From JACCZX01 sp963829995 (GTDB taxonomy: Bacteria > Pseudomonadota > Gammaproteobacteria > Burkholderiales > Burkholderiaceae_F): a stretch of 64,000 nt of DNA. Positions 35,301 through 45,889 of the stretch are shown piece by piece. The notes below the pieces were generated by a model. That model saw only the letters and a list, made by a program, of their open reading frames with translations. It was not told where the DNA came from and ran no database searches. Positions within the stretch are counted from its first letter, which is position 1; each line of letters begins with the position of its first letter. Location of the stretch: the NCBI GenBank assembly GCA_963829995.1, contig CAWHKW010000013.1, positions 5,509 through 69,508 of the forward strand, in the 5' to 3' direction. The translations under genes were made by a program, and so were the position numbers.

Positions 35301-35899
35301 TCGCGCAGAATGTCTTCGACGCGCGTCAGGTTGTCGCGCGTATCGGCCAGCCGATTCTCGGTTTCGCGCCGCCGCTCCTTGTACTTCGAAACGCCGGCAG
35401 CTTCTTCCAGGAAAATGCGCAACTCTTCGGGCCGGGCCTCGACGATGCGCGAGATCATTCCCTGGCCGATGATCGCGTAGGCGCGCGGGCCGAGCCCGGT
35501 GCCGAGAAACATGTCGTGCACATCGCGCCGGCGCACATTCTGGTTGTTGATGTAGTAGCTCGACGTGCCGTCGCGCGTCAGCACGCGCTTGACCGAAATC
35601 TCGGCGTATTGGGCCCATGCACCGCCGATGCGTCCGTCGTTGTTGTCGAACGCGAGCTCGACGCTGGCGCGACCGGCGGGCTTGCGATCACCAGAGCCGT
35701 TGAAAATCACGTCCTGCATCGATTCGCCGCGCAGCTCGGCGGCCTTGCTTTCGCCGAGCACCCAGCGCACCGCATCGATGACGTTCGACTTGCCGCACCC
35801 ATTCGGACCGACAACACCGACCAGCGTGCCGGGGACGTCGATCGGTGTGGGATCGACAAATGACTTAAACCCGGCGAGTCTGATCTGCCGAAGGCGCAC
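32360..35899 (-). CDS. smc: Chromosome partition protein SMC
   Basis: A 1179-aa ATPase that loops and organises the chromosome. The N-terminal head has Walker A (GVVGPNGCGKSNVIDAVRW). Long coiled coils surround a hinge near residues 520-640. The C-terminal head has the signature LLSGGEKALTAIALVFAL and Walker B FCLLDEVDAPLDDANTERF. The likely start is GTG 35899 (VRLRQIRLAGFKSF); a longer ATG form from 35968 would add 23 unconserved residues. The ScpA and ScpB partners are not in the window. It is divergent from queF. Confidence 0.96.
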   Translation of the reverse strand: MRLRQIRLAGFKSFVDPTPIDVPGTLVGVVGPNGCGKSNVIDAVRWVLGESKAAELRGESMQDVIFNGSGDRKPAGRASVELAFDNNDGRIGGAWAQYAEISVKRVLTRDGTSSYYINNQNVRRRDVHDMFLGTGLGPRAYAIIGQGMISRIVEARPEELRIFLEEAAGVSKYKERRRETENRLADTRDNLTRVEDILRELDAQIDKLAQQAAVAQTYRSLQATHDEQQQLLWLTRKREAEAERDKVTRDISNRTVAFDAHVAELRGAERALEDLRNAHFAASDAVHAAQGTLFQVNAEVAKLESEIRLIAESRTRLSSQVESLLATRKVRLDEQVELRNRAAEVVRAIEDISRQLEEAKASVVSHESKLPVLEETYRATRDAVTASQADAALAEQSIAAAAGEQRSADRQLAQLAQRRERLGEEQASIGSPDEAQLATLKQQIATNDEAITASAEAQQRSEAQVDQATARRQQQLDDRTSQSDALARIEARLQALKQVQASVEANAKLDPWLRAQGLENLPRLFRKLVVEPGWETAFEAVLRERVQSVEVGRLDTIGGLAADAPPARVTFYSTSGAVARESPQVPAFGAKFSPLSALVRTHDAAFAALFADWLANVFVADDLASALAARADLPPGGQFVVKAAHRVSRHDVHFYAADDQAAGLLARRLEIENLEREVRAQRLIVEETTAAVARAESELRSAEQARDAARQDTERQRSQMHVLQLEAVRLEELIDRVRHRSGQIGAELAEIEANEREARSQREQADARFEQLDTELSIRQEAVESARLTYEEADRRLRAARDEQRVLDTARQHCEFTLKSSREREADLARGAQSASADAQRLADEIGKAEDELKRLDDSAARAGLADWLSRRSASDESLRQARSHLDDFAQQLRTADEKRLTLERDVQPLREKLTELQLKEQAARLAAEQFANQLVEAHADEAALAARLTGRPPQKAAALQAEIARLAQEIEALGAVNLAALEELTTSRDRKNFLDAQSADLHAAITTLEDAIRKIDRETRQMLQQTFDAVNLQFGQLFPKLFGGGDARLIMTGEEILDAGVQVMAQPPGKRNSTIHLLSGGEKALTAIALVFALFKLNPAPFCLLDEVDAPLDDANTERFCRLVESMTDNTQFMFITHNKISMEMAQQLIGVTMQEQGVSRIVAVDIDSAVRLTAEAA

Positions 35900-35952
35900 G
35901 TTTAATCGGGAATGTGAGTTACTAGGATGCGAAACGCTCAAGACTGCGTTCG

Positions 35953-35958
35953 TATAAT
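35953..35958 (+). promoter_or_regulatory. Perfect -10 box TATAAT between smc and queF
   Basis: TATAAT stands 22 bases before the queF ATG, so the transcript would start a few bases before the gene. No good -35 box is seen 16-18 bases upstream. The reverse strand also offers TATTAT toward smc, so the region may serve both. Confidence 0.4.
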
Positions 35959-35979
35959 ACCGCGCCACGCTCCTTCTTC

Positions 35980-36399
35980 ATGGCCACACGCCCCTCAAAG
36001 ATCCTCGAGACTTTCGCCAACCCGTCGCCGCAGCGCGATTACTGGGTGCGAATGGAAATCCCGGAGTTCACTTGCCTGTGTCCGCTGACCGGGCAGCCGG
36101 ATTTCGCCACGATGGTGATCGACTTCGTGCCCGACAAGCGCAACGTCGAGCTCAAAAGCCTGAAGCTGTACATGTGGTCGTACCGCAATGAAGGCGTGTT
36201 TCATGAGGCGGTGACCAATGCCATCCTCGACGACCTGGTCAAGGCCATTGCGCCGCGCTTCATGCGCCTGACCGCAAAATGGTACGTTCGCGGCGGGATT
36301 TTCACGACCGTGACGGCAGAGCATCGAAGAAAGGGCTGGAAGGCCGAGCCTCCTGTCGATGTACCAAAAGTCGCGCCCGGCACGCCGAATCGCGAGTAA
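35980..36399 (+). CDS. queF: NADPH-dependent 7-cyano-7-deazaguanine reductase
   Basis: A 139-aa enzyme of the short, unimodular QueF type. It reduces preQ0 to preQ1 in queuosine tRNA modification. The substrate Cys and neighbours are in PEFTCLCPLTGQPDFATM, and the NADPH/Glu signature is ELKSLKLYMWSYRNEGVFHE. No other queuosine gene is near. It is followed four bases later by dapC and probably shares its transcript. Confidence 0.95.
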   Translation: MATRPSKILETFANPSPQRDYWVRMEIPEFTCLCPLTGQPDFATMVIDFVPDKRNVELKSLKLYMWSYRNEGVFHEAVTNAILDDLVKAIAPRFMRLTAKWYVRGGIFTTVTAEHRRKGWKAEPPVDVPKVAPGTPNRE

Positions 36400-36403
36400 T
36401 CGT

Positions 36404-37601
36404 TTGAACCTCGATCTCGATCGCCTGCAGCCGTACCCGTTCGAACGGCTGCGGCAACTGTTCGCCGGCATTACGCCTGCGGCCGACCTTGCGCCGATCA
36501 ATCTGTCGATCGGCGAGCCGAAGCATCCGACGCCACCGTTCATTCTGGAGGCGTACGCCAAGGCACTGCCGGGCATCGCAAGCTATCCGTTGACCGCCGG
36601 CGTGCCGCAGTTGCGCGAAGCGATTGCCGCATGGGCGACTGCAGCGTTATCAACTCAACGCGCTTGATCCTTCGACGCAAGTACTGCCGGTGACCGGCAC
36701 ACGCGAAGCGCTGTTCTCATTCGCACAAACGGTGATCGATCGCACCCGCGACGCGCGCGTCGTAGCGCCGAATCCGTTCTATCAAATCTACGAAGGGGCC
36801 GCCTTGCTCGCGGGCGCCAAGCCGATTTACCTGCCCACCACCGCGGACGAAGGCTTCCGCATGCGATTCGAGACGTTGACGCCTGCCGAATGGCGCAACG
36901 TGCAGCTGGTCTACGTTTGTTCGCCCGGCAACCCGACCGGTCACGTGATGACGCTCGATGAATGGAAGCAGCTGTTCGAGCTTTCCGATCGCTATGGGTT
37001 CGTGATCGCATCCGATGAGTGTTACTCGGAGATTTACTTCGAAGAAGGAAATCCGCCGCTGGGCAGTCTGGAAGCGGCGTCACAGCTTGGCCGCGACCGC
37101 TACGAAAGACTCGTGATGTTCTGCAGTCTGTCGAAGCGATCGAGCGTTCCGGGAATGCGCTCCGGCTTCGTGGCGGGCGACGCCGATGTACTCGAAAAGT
37201 TTTTGCTGTACCGCACGTATCACGGCACTGCGATGAGCGTCGCCGTACAACACGCAAGCATCGCCGCCTGGCAGGATGAAGGGCACGTGGTCGAAAACCG
37301 GCGCCTGTACGCGCAGAAGTTCGCGCAAGCGACGCCGGTCATCGCCTCCCGCCTACCGTGTTCGATACCGGACGCGGCGTTTTACCTATGGGCGCGCACG
37401 CCGATCAGCGACACCGAGTATGCGCAGCGACTGTATGCGCACAAACACGTAACGGTATTGCCCGGCAGTTATCTGTCGCGTGACACGCGCAGCGGCAACC
37501 CCGGCACCGGCTATGTCAGGATTGCGCTGGTCGCGTCGCCTGCCGAAGTCGCCGACGCCGCGTCCCGCATCGCATCGCTGAATGTTGAAAGCTCTGCATG
37601 A
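36404..37601 (+). CDS. dapC: Succinyldiaminopimelate transaminase, with one +1 frameshift
   Basis: The start is a TTG at 36404 (MNLDLDRLQPYPFERLRQL). The first frame runs to about 36634 (LREAIAAW) and the next frame carries on (RYQLNALDPSTQVLPVTGTR). A +1 step at TGG GCG fits the family length. Total length is 3n+1, about 398 aa. The class I/II aminotransferase shows the SPGNPTGHVM loop and the PLP Lys in MFCSLSKRSSVPGMRSGF. It makes N-succinyl-LL-diaminopimelate for lysine and peptidoglycan, so a true null would be costly unless another transaminase (such as ArgD) substitutes. The stop overlaps dapD by ATGA. Confidence 0.88.
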
Positions 37602-38413
37602 ACCCTGAAGACATCATCAACGACGCGTACGAACAGCGCGCGGCGCTCAGTCCGACTTCCGCGGCTTCGGAAGTGCGAATTGCGGTCGAGCAGACGATCC
37701 AGCAACTCGATGAAGGCACGCTGCGAGTCGCGGAGAAACGTTCCGGCAAGTGGCTCGTGCATCAGTGGGTCAAGAAGGCGGTGTTGTTGTCGTTCCGCCT
37801 GAACGACAACGCGCCGCTGCAAGGCGGCTTCGGCCAGTTCTACGACAAGGTGCCGAACAAGTTCGCCACCTGGGACAACGCTGCGTTCGCCCGATCGGGC
37901 GTGCGGGTAGTCCCGCCCGCGGTGGCCCGGCGCGGCAGTTTCGTTGCGAAAAACGTCGTGATGATGCCGTCGTTCGTCAACGTCGGCGCCTACGTCGACG
38001 AAGGCACGATGGTCGACACGTGGGTGACGGTCGGCTCGTGCGCGCAGATCGGCAAGCACGTGCATCTGTCTGGCGGCGTCGGCATCGGGGGCGTGCTCGA
38101 GCCGCTGCAGGCCAACCCCACCATCATCGAGGACAACTGCTTCATTGGCGCCCGCTCAGAGATCGTCGAAGGCGTGATCGTCGAGGAAAACTCGGTGATC
38201 TCGATGGGCGTCTACATCAGCCAGAGCACGAAGATCTATGACCGCGCCACCGGCGAAGTCAGCTACGGCCGCGTACCGGCGGGCTCAGTCGTCGTAGCGG
38301 GCAATCTGCCTTCGGCCGACGGCAAATACAGCCTCTACTGCGCGGTAATCGTCAAGAAGGTCGACGCCGGCACCCGCGCCAAAACAGCGATCAACGAACT
38401 CCTGAGGGAATAG
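37598..38413 (+). CDS. dapD: Tetrahydrodipicolinate N-succinyltransferase
   Basis: A 271-aa trimeric left-handed beta-helix enzyme. The helical N-terminal domain (PEDIINDAYEQRAALSP) is followed by hexapeptide repeats (VGAYVDEGTMVDTWVTVGS, GGVGIGGVLEPLQANP, NCFIGARSEIVEGVIVEEN) and a C-terminal GEVSYGRVPAGSVVVAGNLP. It makes N-succinyl-2-amino-6-oxopimelate from succinyl-CoA, the step before DapC. It is co-transcribed with dapC. Confidence 0.97.
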   Translation: MNPEDIINDAYEQRAALSPTSAASEVRIAVEQTIQQLDEGTLRVAEKRSGKWLVHQWVKKAVLLSFRLNDNAPLQGGFGQFYDKVPNKFATWDNAAFARSGVRVVPPAVARRGSFVAKNVVMMPSFVNVGAYVDEGTMVDTWVTVGSCAQIGKHVHLSGGVGIGGVLEPLQANPTIIEDNCFIGARSEIVEGVIVEENSVISMGVYISQSTKIYDRATGEVSYGRVPAGSVVVAGNLPSADGKYSLYCAVIVKKVDAGTRAKTAINELLRE

Positions 38414-38527
38414 CCTCAGCCCATAAATTCGCCCACTTTTCATCCGTTTGGCGGTATGCCAAGCGCCAATCGCGCGCTTTATCCTTGCCGCTCGATCTGA
38501 CGCAGGCAGCTGCATAGGAACTGAGCA

Positions 38528-39667
38528 ATGTCCCTGGAGCGCATGTTCAATCTGATGGCCGAAAAGCAGGCCTCGGATCTGTTTTTCTCGGTAGGTTCAC
38601 CGATCACGATCAAGATCAACGGCGTGTGCGTGCCGATCAATCAGGATCGGCTCGCGCCGCAGGCCATTGTGTCGTTGCTGGCGGAGCGCCTGACCGATGC
38701 GCACTTTCGCGAGCTCGAGGATTCGCGTGAGCTCAATATCGGATTGCCGGTGCAAGGCATCGGCAGCTTCCGCTTGAGTGCGTTTTTGCAGCGCGGGTCG
38801 ATTTCGGCGGTGATTCGTTTCATCCCGCACGACGTGCCGAAGCTCGACGCTTTGCATCTGCCGGAAGTGTTGAAAGATCTGATCATGGAACGGCGCGGCA
38901 TGATCCTGGTCGTTGGTGCGGCAGGTTCCGGCAAATCGACAACGATCGCTTCGATGCTCGATCACCGTAATGAGCTGGTCACCGGACACGTCCTGACCTT
39001 CGAAGACCCGATCGAGTACCTGTTCCGCAACAAGAAGTCGATCATCAATCAGCGCGAGATCGGCTCCGATGCCCGCACGCTGCAGGCCGCGTTACGCAGC
39101 GCGATGCGGCAGGCGCCCGACGTCATCTTCATCGGCGAGATCCGCGATCGCGACACGATGAGCGCGGCAACTGCCTATTCGATGTCGGGCCACCTTGTCG
39201 TCGCGACGCTGCACGCGACCAACAGCGCCCACGCACTGAACCGCGTGATCAGTTTCTACCCGCCGGAAACGCGCCAGGCGCTGTTCCAGGACATGTCGGT
39301 TGCGATGAAGGCGATCGTGTCGCAGCGATTGATTCGCTCGAAGCACGGCGGCCGTGTGCCATCGGTCGAGGTGTTGATGAACACGCGGCATATCGCGGAT
39401 CTGATCGAGCGCGGCGACGTGCCGGCGATTAAAGAGGCGATGGAGCAAAGTCTTGCCCCGGAAAGCATCTCGTTCGAACAAAGTCTTTACACGTTGATCC
39501 AGGCGGACCAGATCACGCGCGAGGACGCACTGTCGGCAGCCGACTCGCAGAACAATCTGCTCTGGTTCATCAACAATGCCGGAAAGCCGCTGTCGAAAGC
39601 GGAGCGTCAACAGCGTTCGGAGCAAGGCTCCGACGCATCGTTCTCCGAGTTCACGCTGAACATCTAA
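38528..39667 (+). CDS. pilU: Type IV pilus retraction ATPase, PilU type
   Basis: A 379-aa PilT/PilU family hexameric ATPase. Walker A is VVGAAGSGKSTTIASM, the Asp and His boxes lie in LTFEDPIEYLFRNKKS and GHLVVATLHATNSAHALNR, and Walker B in DVIFIGEIRDRDTMSAA. The N-terminus (EKQASDLFFSVGSPITIKI) and the extended C-terminus ending in FSEFTLNI match PilU more than PilT. It helps PilT pull pili. It sits alone between dapD and dapE with no other pilus genes near. A 114-base gap before it contains a short repeat TTGGC-GGTAT-GCCAA (38448-38462). Confidence 0.9.
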   Translation: MSLERMFNLMAEKQASDLFFSVGSPITIKINGVCVPINQDRLAPQAIVSLLAERLTDAHFRELEDSRELNIGLPVQGIGSFRLSAFLQRGSISAVIRFIPHDVPKLDALHLPEVLKDLIMERRGMILVVGAAGSGKSTTIASMLDHRNELVTGHVLTFEDPIEYLFRNKKSIINQREIGSDARTLQAALRSAMRQAPDVIFIGEIRDRDTMSAATAYSMSGHLVVATLHATNSAHALNRVISFYPPETRQALFQDMSVAMKAIVSQRLIRSKHGGRVPSVEVLMNTRHIADLIERGDVPAIKEAMEQSLAPESISFEQSLYTLIQADQITREDALSAADSQNNLLWFINNAGKPLSKAERQQRSEQGSDASFSEFTLNI

Positions 39668-39675
39668 GGTGACCC

Positions 39676-39704
39676 GAGGGCTGCCGCTACAATCGGCAGC
39701 CCTC
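39676..39704 (+). other. Perfect 11-bp hairpin two bases before the dapE start
   Basis: GAGGGCTGCCG-(CTACAAT)-CGGCAGCCCTC. There is no T run, so it is not a standard terminator. The right arm covers the place of the dapE ribosome site and could hide it. The loop contains TACAAT, a -10-like hexamer. Confidence 0.65.
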
Positions 39705-39706
39705 CG

Positions 39707-40834
39707 ATGACCGCCACTCTCGAACTAACCAAGCAGTTAATCGCGCGCCGATCGGTCACCCCGGCCGACGACGGATGTCAGGCGCTTATCGCGCAGCGCT
39801 TACGCCCGGCCGGGTTCAAAGCCGAAACCATCGCTGCGAATGGCGTGACCAACACATGGATGCGTCGCGGCGATGCATCGCCCGTTTTCGCGTTTGCCGG
39901 CCATACCGACGTCGTACCCACAGGCCCGCTCGACAAGTGGGCATCGGATCCATTCGAGCCGACGATTCGCAACGGGACACTGTACGGTCGCGGAGCCGCC
40001 GACATGAAAAGCTCGGTCGCGGCTTTCGTCGTTGCCGCCGAGCAGTTCGTAAGCGCGCATGCCGCGCATCGCGGCTCTATCGCCTTGTTGCTGACCTCGG
40101 ACGAAGAAGGCCCGGCCACCGACGGTACGGTCAAGGTCGTTGAAGCGTTGCGCGCACGCGGTGAAGGAATCGACTACTGCATCGTCGGTGAACCCACGTC
40201 GGTCGATGTGCTCGGCGATACGATCAAGAACGGGCGGCGAGGGTCGCTGTCGGGCAGGCTCACCGTCATCGGTGTTCAGGGACACGTCGCTTATCCGCAC
40301 TTGACGCGCAACGCAGTGCACCTGGCCGCGCCGGCACTGGCGCAGCTCGCGATGGAGCGCTGGGACGACGGCAACGAGTTTTTCCCGCCGACGACTTTTC
40401 AGGTATCGAACATACGCGCGGGTACCGGTGCATTCAACGTCGTGCCGGGCAGTTGCGAGATCGACTTCAACCTGCGCTTCGCTTCCGTCTCCAGCGCCGA
40501 GTCGTTAATCCAGCGTATCGAGGACATTCTTCGCAAGCACAAGCTCGAGTTCGCCGTGCAATGGAATGCGGGCGCGCAGCCCTTCCTGACGCCGCCCGGG
40601 GATTTGTCGACATCTATCAGCCGCGCGATCGTCGAGCTCACCGGGCGTGAACCCGACCTGTCGACCACTGGCGGCACGTCGGATGGCCGCTTCATCTCAA
40701 CCTTTTGCCCGCAGGTGATCGAGTTCGGGCCGCGCAATGCGTCGATTCACAAGATTGACGAGCATATTGCGGTGGCCGATCTCGAACCATTGAAGAACGT
40801 GTACCGCCGGACCCTCGAGTTGCTGCTCGCATAG
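39707..40834 (+). CDS. dapE: Succinyl-diaminopimelate desuccinylase
   Basis: A 375-aa dizinc hydrolase of the M20 family. Metal and catalytic motifs are FAGHTDVVPTGPLDKW (His, Asp), YGRGAADMKSSVAAFV (Asp), TSDEEGPATDGTVK (Glu-Glu), CIVGEPTS and SIHKIDEHIAV (His). It acts after DapD and DapC in lysine and DAP synthesis. In-frame CTT ATC (QALIAQ) is read here without a shift. The upstream neighbour pilU separates it from dapCD. Confidence 0.97.
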   Translation: MTATLELTKQLIARRSVTPADDGCQALIAQRLRPAGFKAETIAANGVTNTWMRRGDASPVFAFAGHTDVVPTGPLDKWASDPFEPTIRNGTLYGRGAADMKSSVAAFVVAAEQFVSAHAAHRGSIALLLTSDEEGPATDGTVKVVEALRARGEGIDYCIVGEPTSVDVLGDTIKNGRRGSLSGRLTVIGVQGHVAYPHLTRNAVHLAAPALAQLAMERWDDGNEFFPPTTFQVSNIRAGTGAFNVVPGSCEIDFNLRFASVSSAESLIQRIEDILRKHKLEFAVQWNAGAQPFLTPPGDLSTSISRAIVELTGREPDLSTTGGTSDGRFISTFCPQVIEFGPRNASIHKIDEHIAVADLEPLKNVYRRTLELLLA

Positions 40835-40844
40835 CGCACAAAAA

Positions 40845-41738
40845 ATGACGATCGACGCTCAGGCAAATCTGCGAACGCTGCGCGACGTACTGCGCTACGC
40901 GGTGACCCGCTTCAACGAGTCCGAACTGGCGTTCGGCCACGGTCAGGCGGACGCGTTCGAGGAAGCAGCGTTCATCGTGATGCGCACACTGCAGCTGCCG
41001 CTGCAGCGCCTGGATTTTTTTGCCGATGCGTACCTCACGCACGGCGAGATCAACGGGCTGCTGCAAAGCATCGAGCGCCGCGTCAAGAAGCGCATGCCCG
41101 CGGCGTATTTGCTCAACGAGGCTTGGCTGCAGGGCTACAAGTTCTATGTAGACGAGCGCGTAATCATTCCGCGCACGTTCATCGCCGAACTATTGCATGA
41201 CGATCTGCATCCTTGGGTGCAGGACGCAGACGCAGTGACCGACGTGCTCGATTTGTGCACCGGCTCCGGCTGTCTGGCGATCATGGCGGCCGATCTTTTC
41301 TCGAATGCCAAGGTCGACGCCGTCGACGCGTCAGCCGAAGCGCTACAAGTCGCAGCACGAAACGTTGCCGATTATCACTTTGACGATCGGATCACGCTGA
41401 TCAAGTCCGATCTGTTCACTGCCGTGGCAAACAAGCGCTACGACGTGATCCTCTGCAATCCGCCTTACGTGACCGATGCCGCTATGGCAAAGCTGCCGAA
41501 GGAATACGCGCACGAGCCAAGAGTGGCGTTGGCCGGCGGACCGGACGGCTTGAAGCTGGTCAAAACGATCGTGCGCCAGGCGCGCGGGCAACTCAAACGT
41601 GGCGGCTTGCTGATTGTCGAGGTCGGTGACGGCCGCGCCGCGGCGGAAAAAGCGTTCGGCGATTTACCGTTGACGTGGCTGACGACGAGTGCGGGTGACG
41701 ATATGGTGTTTCTGGCGCACCAGGAGCAGCTGCCTTAA
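40845..41738 (+). CDS. prmB: Ribosomal protein uL3 glutamine N5-methyltransferase
   Basis: A 297-aa SAM-dependent enzyme. The helical N-terminal domain has ALGHGQ-like FGHGQADAFEEAAFIVM. The Rossmann part has VLDLCTGSGCLAIMAA (SAM site) and the NPPY catalytic motif in VILCNPPYVTDAAMAKLP. The PrmB-type linker VDERVIIPRTFIAELL and DALHE-like DDLHPWVQD separate it from PrmC. It methylates Gln of L3 and follows dapE by 10 bases. Confidence 0.92.
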   Translation: MTIDAQANLRTLRDVLRYAVTRFNESELAFGHGQADAFEEAAFIVMRTLQLPLQRLDFFADAYLTHGEINGLLQSIERRVKKRMPAAYLLNEAWLQGYKFYVDERVIIPRTFIAELLHDDLHPWVQDADAVTDVLDLCTGSGCLAIMAADLFSNAKVDAVDASAEALQVAARNVADYHFDDRITLIKSDLFTAVANKRYDVILCNPPYVTDAAMAKLPKEYAHEPRVALAGGPDGLKLVKTIVRQARGQLKRGGLLIVEVGDGRAAAEKAFGDLPLTWLTTSAGDDMVFLAHQEQLP

Positions 41739-41741
41739 TCC

Positions 41742-43649
<1,908 letters not shown>

Positions 43650-43653
<4 letters not shown>

Positions 43654-44837
43654 CCCTTCCATTGGATGGCCTGACGATCATCGACCTGACGCGGCTGCTG
43701 CCAGGCCCCGCGGCGACGATGCACTTCGTCGACTTCGGCGCTGATGTGATCAAGGTGGAGGACACTGCCGCCGGCGATTACATGCGCAACTTTCCGCCGA
43801 CCGTGGCGGTTAGCGGCGGCAAGACAGTCAATGCCGCGTTCGAAGCGGTGAATCGCGGCAAGCGCTCGATCGCGATTGATTTGAAATCCGCAGAAGGACG
43901 TGAAGTGTTGCTGCGACTGGTCGATCGCGCCGACGCACTGATCGAAGGCTTTCGTCCCGGTGTGCTCGATCGGCTCTCCCTCGGCTGGGCAACGCTGCAC
44001 GCACGCAATCCACGCCTGGTGTTGTGCTCGCTGTCGGGCTACGGTCAACATGGCCCGCTGTCGCAGCAAGCCGGCCACGACCTCAATTACATCGCGATGA
44101 CCGGCGTGCTCGACCAGATCCGAGCCGGCGGCAAGCTCGCGATCCCCAATCTGCAGATCGGCGATCTGCTGGGCGGAACACTGTCCGCGTTGGCAACCAT
44201 GCTGATAGCAATGCTCGGCGCGCAGCGCAGCGGACAGGGAGTGCACGTCGACGTTGCGATGACGGATGGCTTGCTGGCGCATCACTTGTTTCCGAACGCC
44301 AGCGTCGACAGCGGCGTCTATCCGATTGCCGAGCACACACTGCTGACGGGCGGCGTCGCTTGCTATCAGATCTATCGAACGTCGGATCATCAGCATCTGG
44401 CCGTTGGCGCGCTTGAGCTGAAGTTTTGGCAGGCGTTTTGCGACGCTGCGGGGTTGAGTGACCTCAAGCCACGCCACTGGGAACTGGGGGAAGCGCCGGG
44501 CTCGCCTTCGGCGACTGAAACCATCGAGCTGGTGACGCAGCGTATTGCCGAGCACCCGCTCGAGCACTGGCTGACGGCATTCGAGGGGGTCGATGCATGC
44601 GTCACGCCAGTGTTGACTCCCGCCGAAGCGCTCTCGCACCCGCATCATCTTGCGCGCAATCTGGTGCACAAGGAACGCGGCGTCTCCGAGGTCGGCCCGC
44701 TGGCGCAGATGGGGCCACCGAGCTGGCGATCGCGCTCTGCTCCCGGTCAGGGAGAACACACGAATGAGTTGATGACCGAGCTTGGATACTCGCCGGCCGA
44801 GTCAAATCGCCTCGCTGCGGCGGGTGTCGTCAAGTGA
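43650..44837 (+). CDS. CaiB/BaiF-type CoA transferase (alpha-methylacyl-CoA racemase-like)
   Basis: A 395-aa class III CoA-transferase family protein. It starts LDGLTIIDLTRLLPGPAATM, has DFGADVIKVED, the NRGKRSIAIDLKSAEG segment, SGYGQHGPLSQQAGHDLNY and GDLLGGTLSALATM, where the family's catalytic Asp is found. It either moves CoA between acids or epimerises alpha-methyl acyl-CoA; the AMACR-like ending fits the second. It is linked by ATGA and GTGA overlaps to the ABC-F gene before it and the kinase after it, and works near the acyl-CoA dehydrogenase at 48848. Confidence 0.88.
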
Positions 44838-45875
44838 ACCAGCTCAGCGAAGTCACTGCGCGGCATGACTTCGATCGCGCCAAGCTCGCAGCCTATCTTA
44901 CAAGAGCATCTGCCCGACTTTCGCGGCCCGCTCGACGTCAAGCAATTCCAGGGCGGTCAGTCGAATCCGACGTATCTGCTTGCGACCCCGACTGCGAACT
45001 ACGTGATGCGCAGCAAGCCAGGGCCGGTGGCAAAGCTGCTGCCGTCTGCGCACGCGATCGAGCGCGAGTTCCGCGTGATGACCGCGCTCGCCGCGCACGG
45101 AATACCGGTGCCGCGCACCCTGCTGCTGGTCGAAGACGAATCAGTGATTGGCCGCGCATTCTTCGTGATGCAGCACGTCGAGGGCCGAATCTTCTGGGAG
45201 CAGTCGCTGCCCGATCTTTCAACCGGCGAGCGCGCAGCGATCTACGACGAGATGAATCGCGTAATCGCGCAGCTGCATGCTGTCGACATCGCAGGTGCCG
45301 GTCTGGCCGACTTTGGCAAGACGGGCAACTACTTCGAGCGCCAGATCGGACGCTGGAGCAAGCAGTATCGAGCGTCCGAAACGGAATCGATGGACGCAAT
45401 GAACCGGTTGATCGAGTGGCTGCCGCAACACATTCCGCCTGGCGATGAGACGACCGTCGTGCACGGCGACTATCGGATGGACAACCTCATTTTTCATCCG
45501 ACCGAGCCGCGCGTCATTGCCGTGCTCGATTGGGAGCTATCGACGCTCGGCCATCCGCTGGCGGACTTTTCGTATCACTGCATGAGCTGGCACATTCCGC
45601 CCGGCGCGTTTCGCGGCATCGCAGGACTCGACTATCGAGCGCTGGGCATTCCAACCGAAGAAGAGTATCGACAGCGGTACACCGAACGAACGAGCCGGGA
45701 GATCGATCACTGGAATTTTTATCTGGCGTACAACCTGTTTCGCATTGCAGCCATTCTGCAGGGTGTTTTCAAGCGCTCGACCGAGGGCATCGCATCATCG
45801 GACAACGCAGCACAATCGGGTGCGAGGGCGAAGGCACTCGCCGAGATCGGCTGGCGATACGCGCAGCAGGCATAG
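44834..45875 (+). CDS. APH-type phosphotransferase (ACAD10/11 kinase-like), one +1 frameshift at CTT A
   Basis: GTG 44834 overlaps the CoA-transferase stop. It reads MNQLSEVTARHDFDRAKLAAY and then must shift at CTT ACA (CTT 44897-44899, skip A, CAA) to give LQEHLPDFRGPLDVKQFQGG. An internal start at 44865 would lose the first part of that helix. About 346 aa. Kinase motifs are QGGQSNPTYLL, VVHGDYRMDNLIFHP (Brenner loop) and VLDWELSTLGHPLADFSYHC. In vertebrates the equivalent domain is fused to an acyl-CoA dehydrogenase and phosphorylates 4-hydroxyacyl-CoA; a matching dehydrogenase lies 3 kb away. Confidence 0.85.
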
Positions 45876-45889
45876 TCAGCTAACACAGG

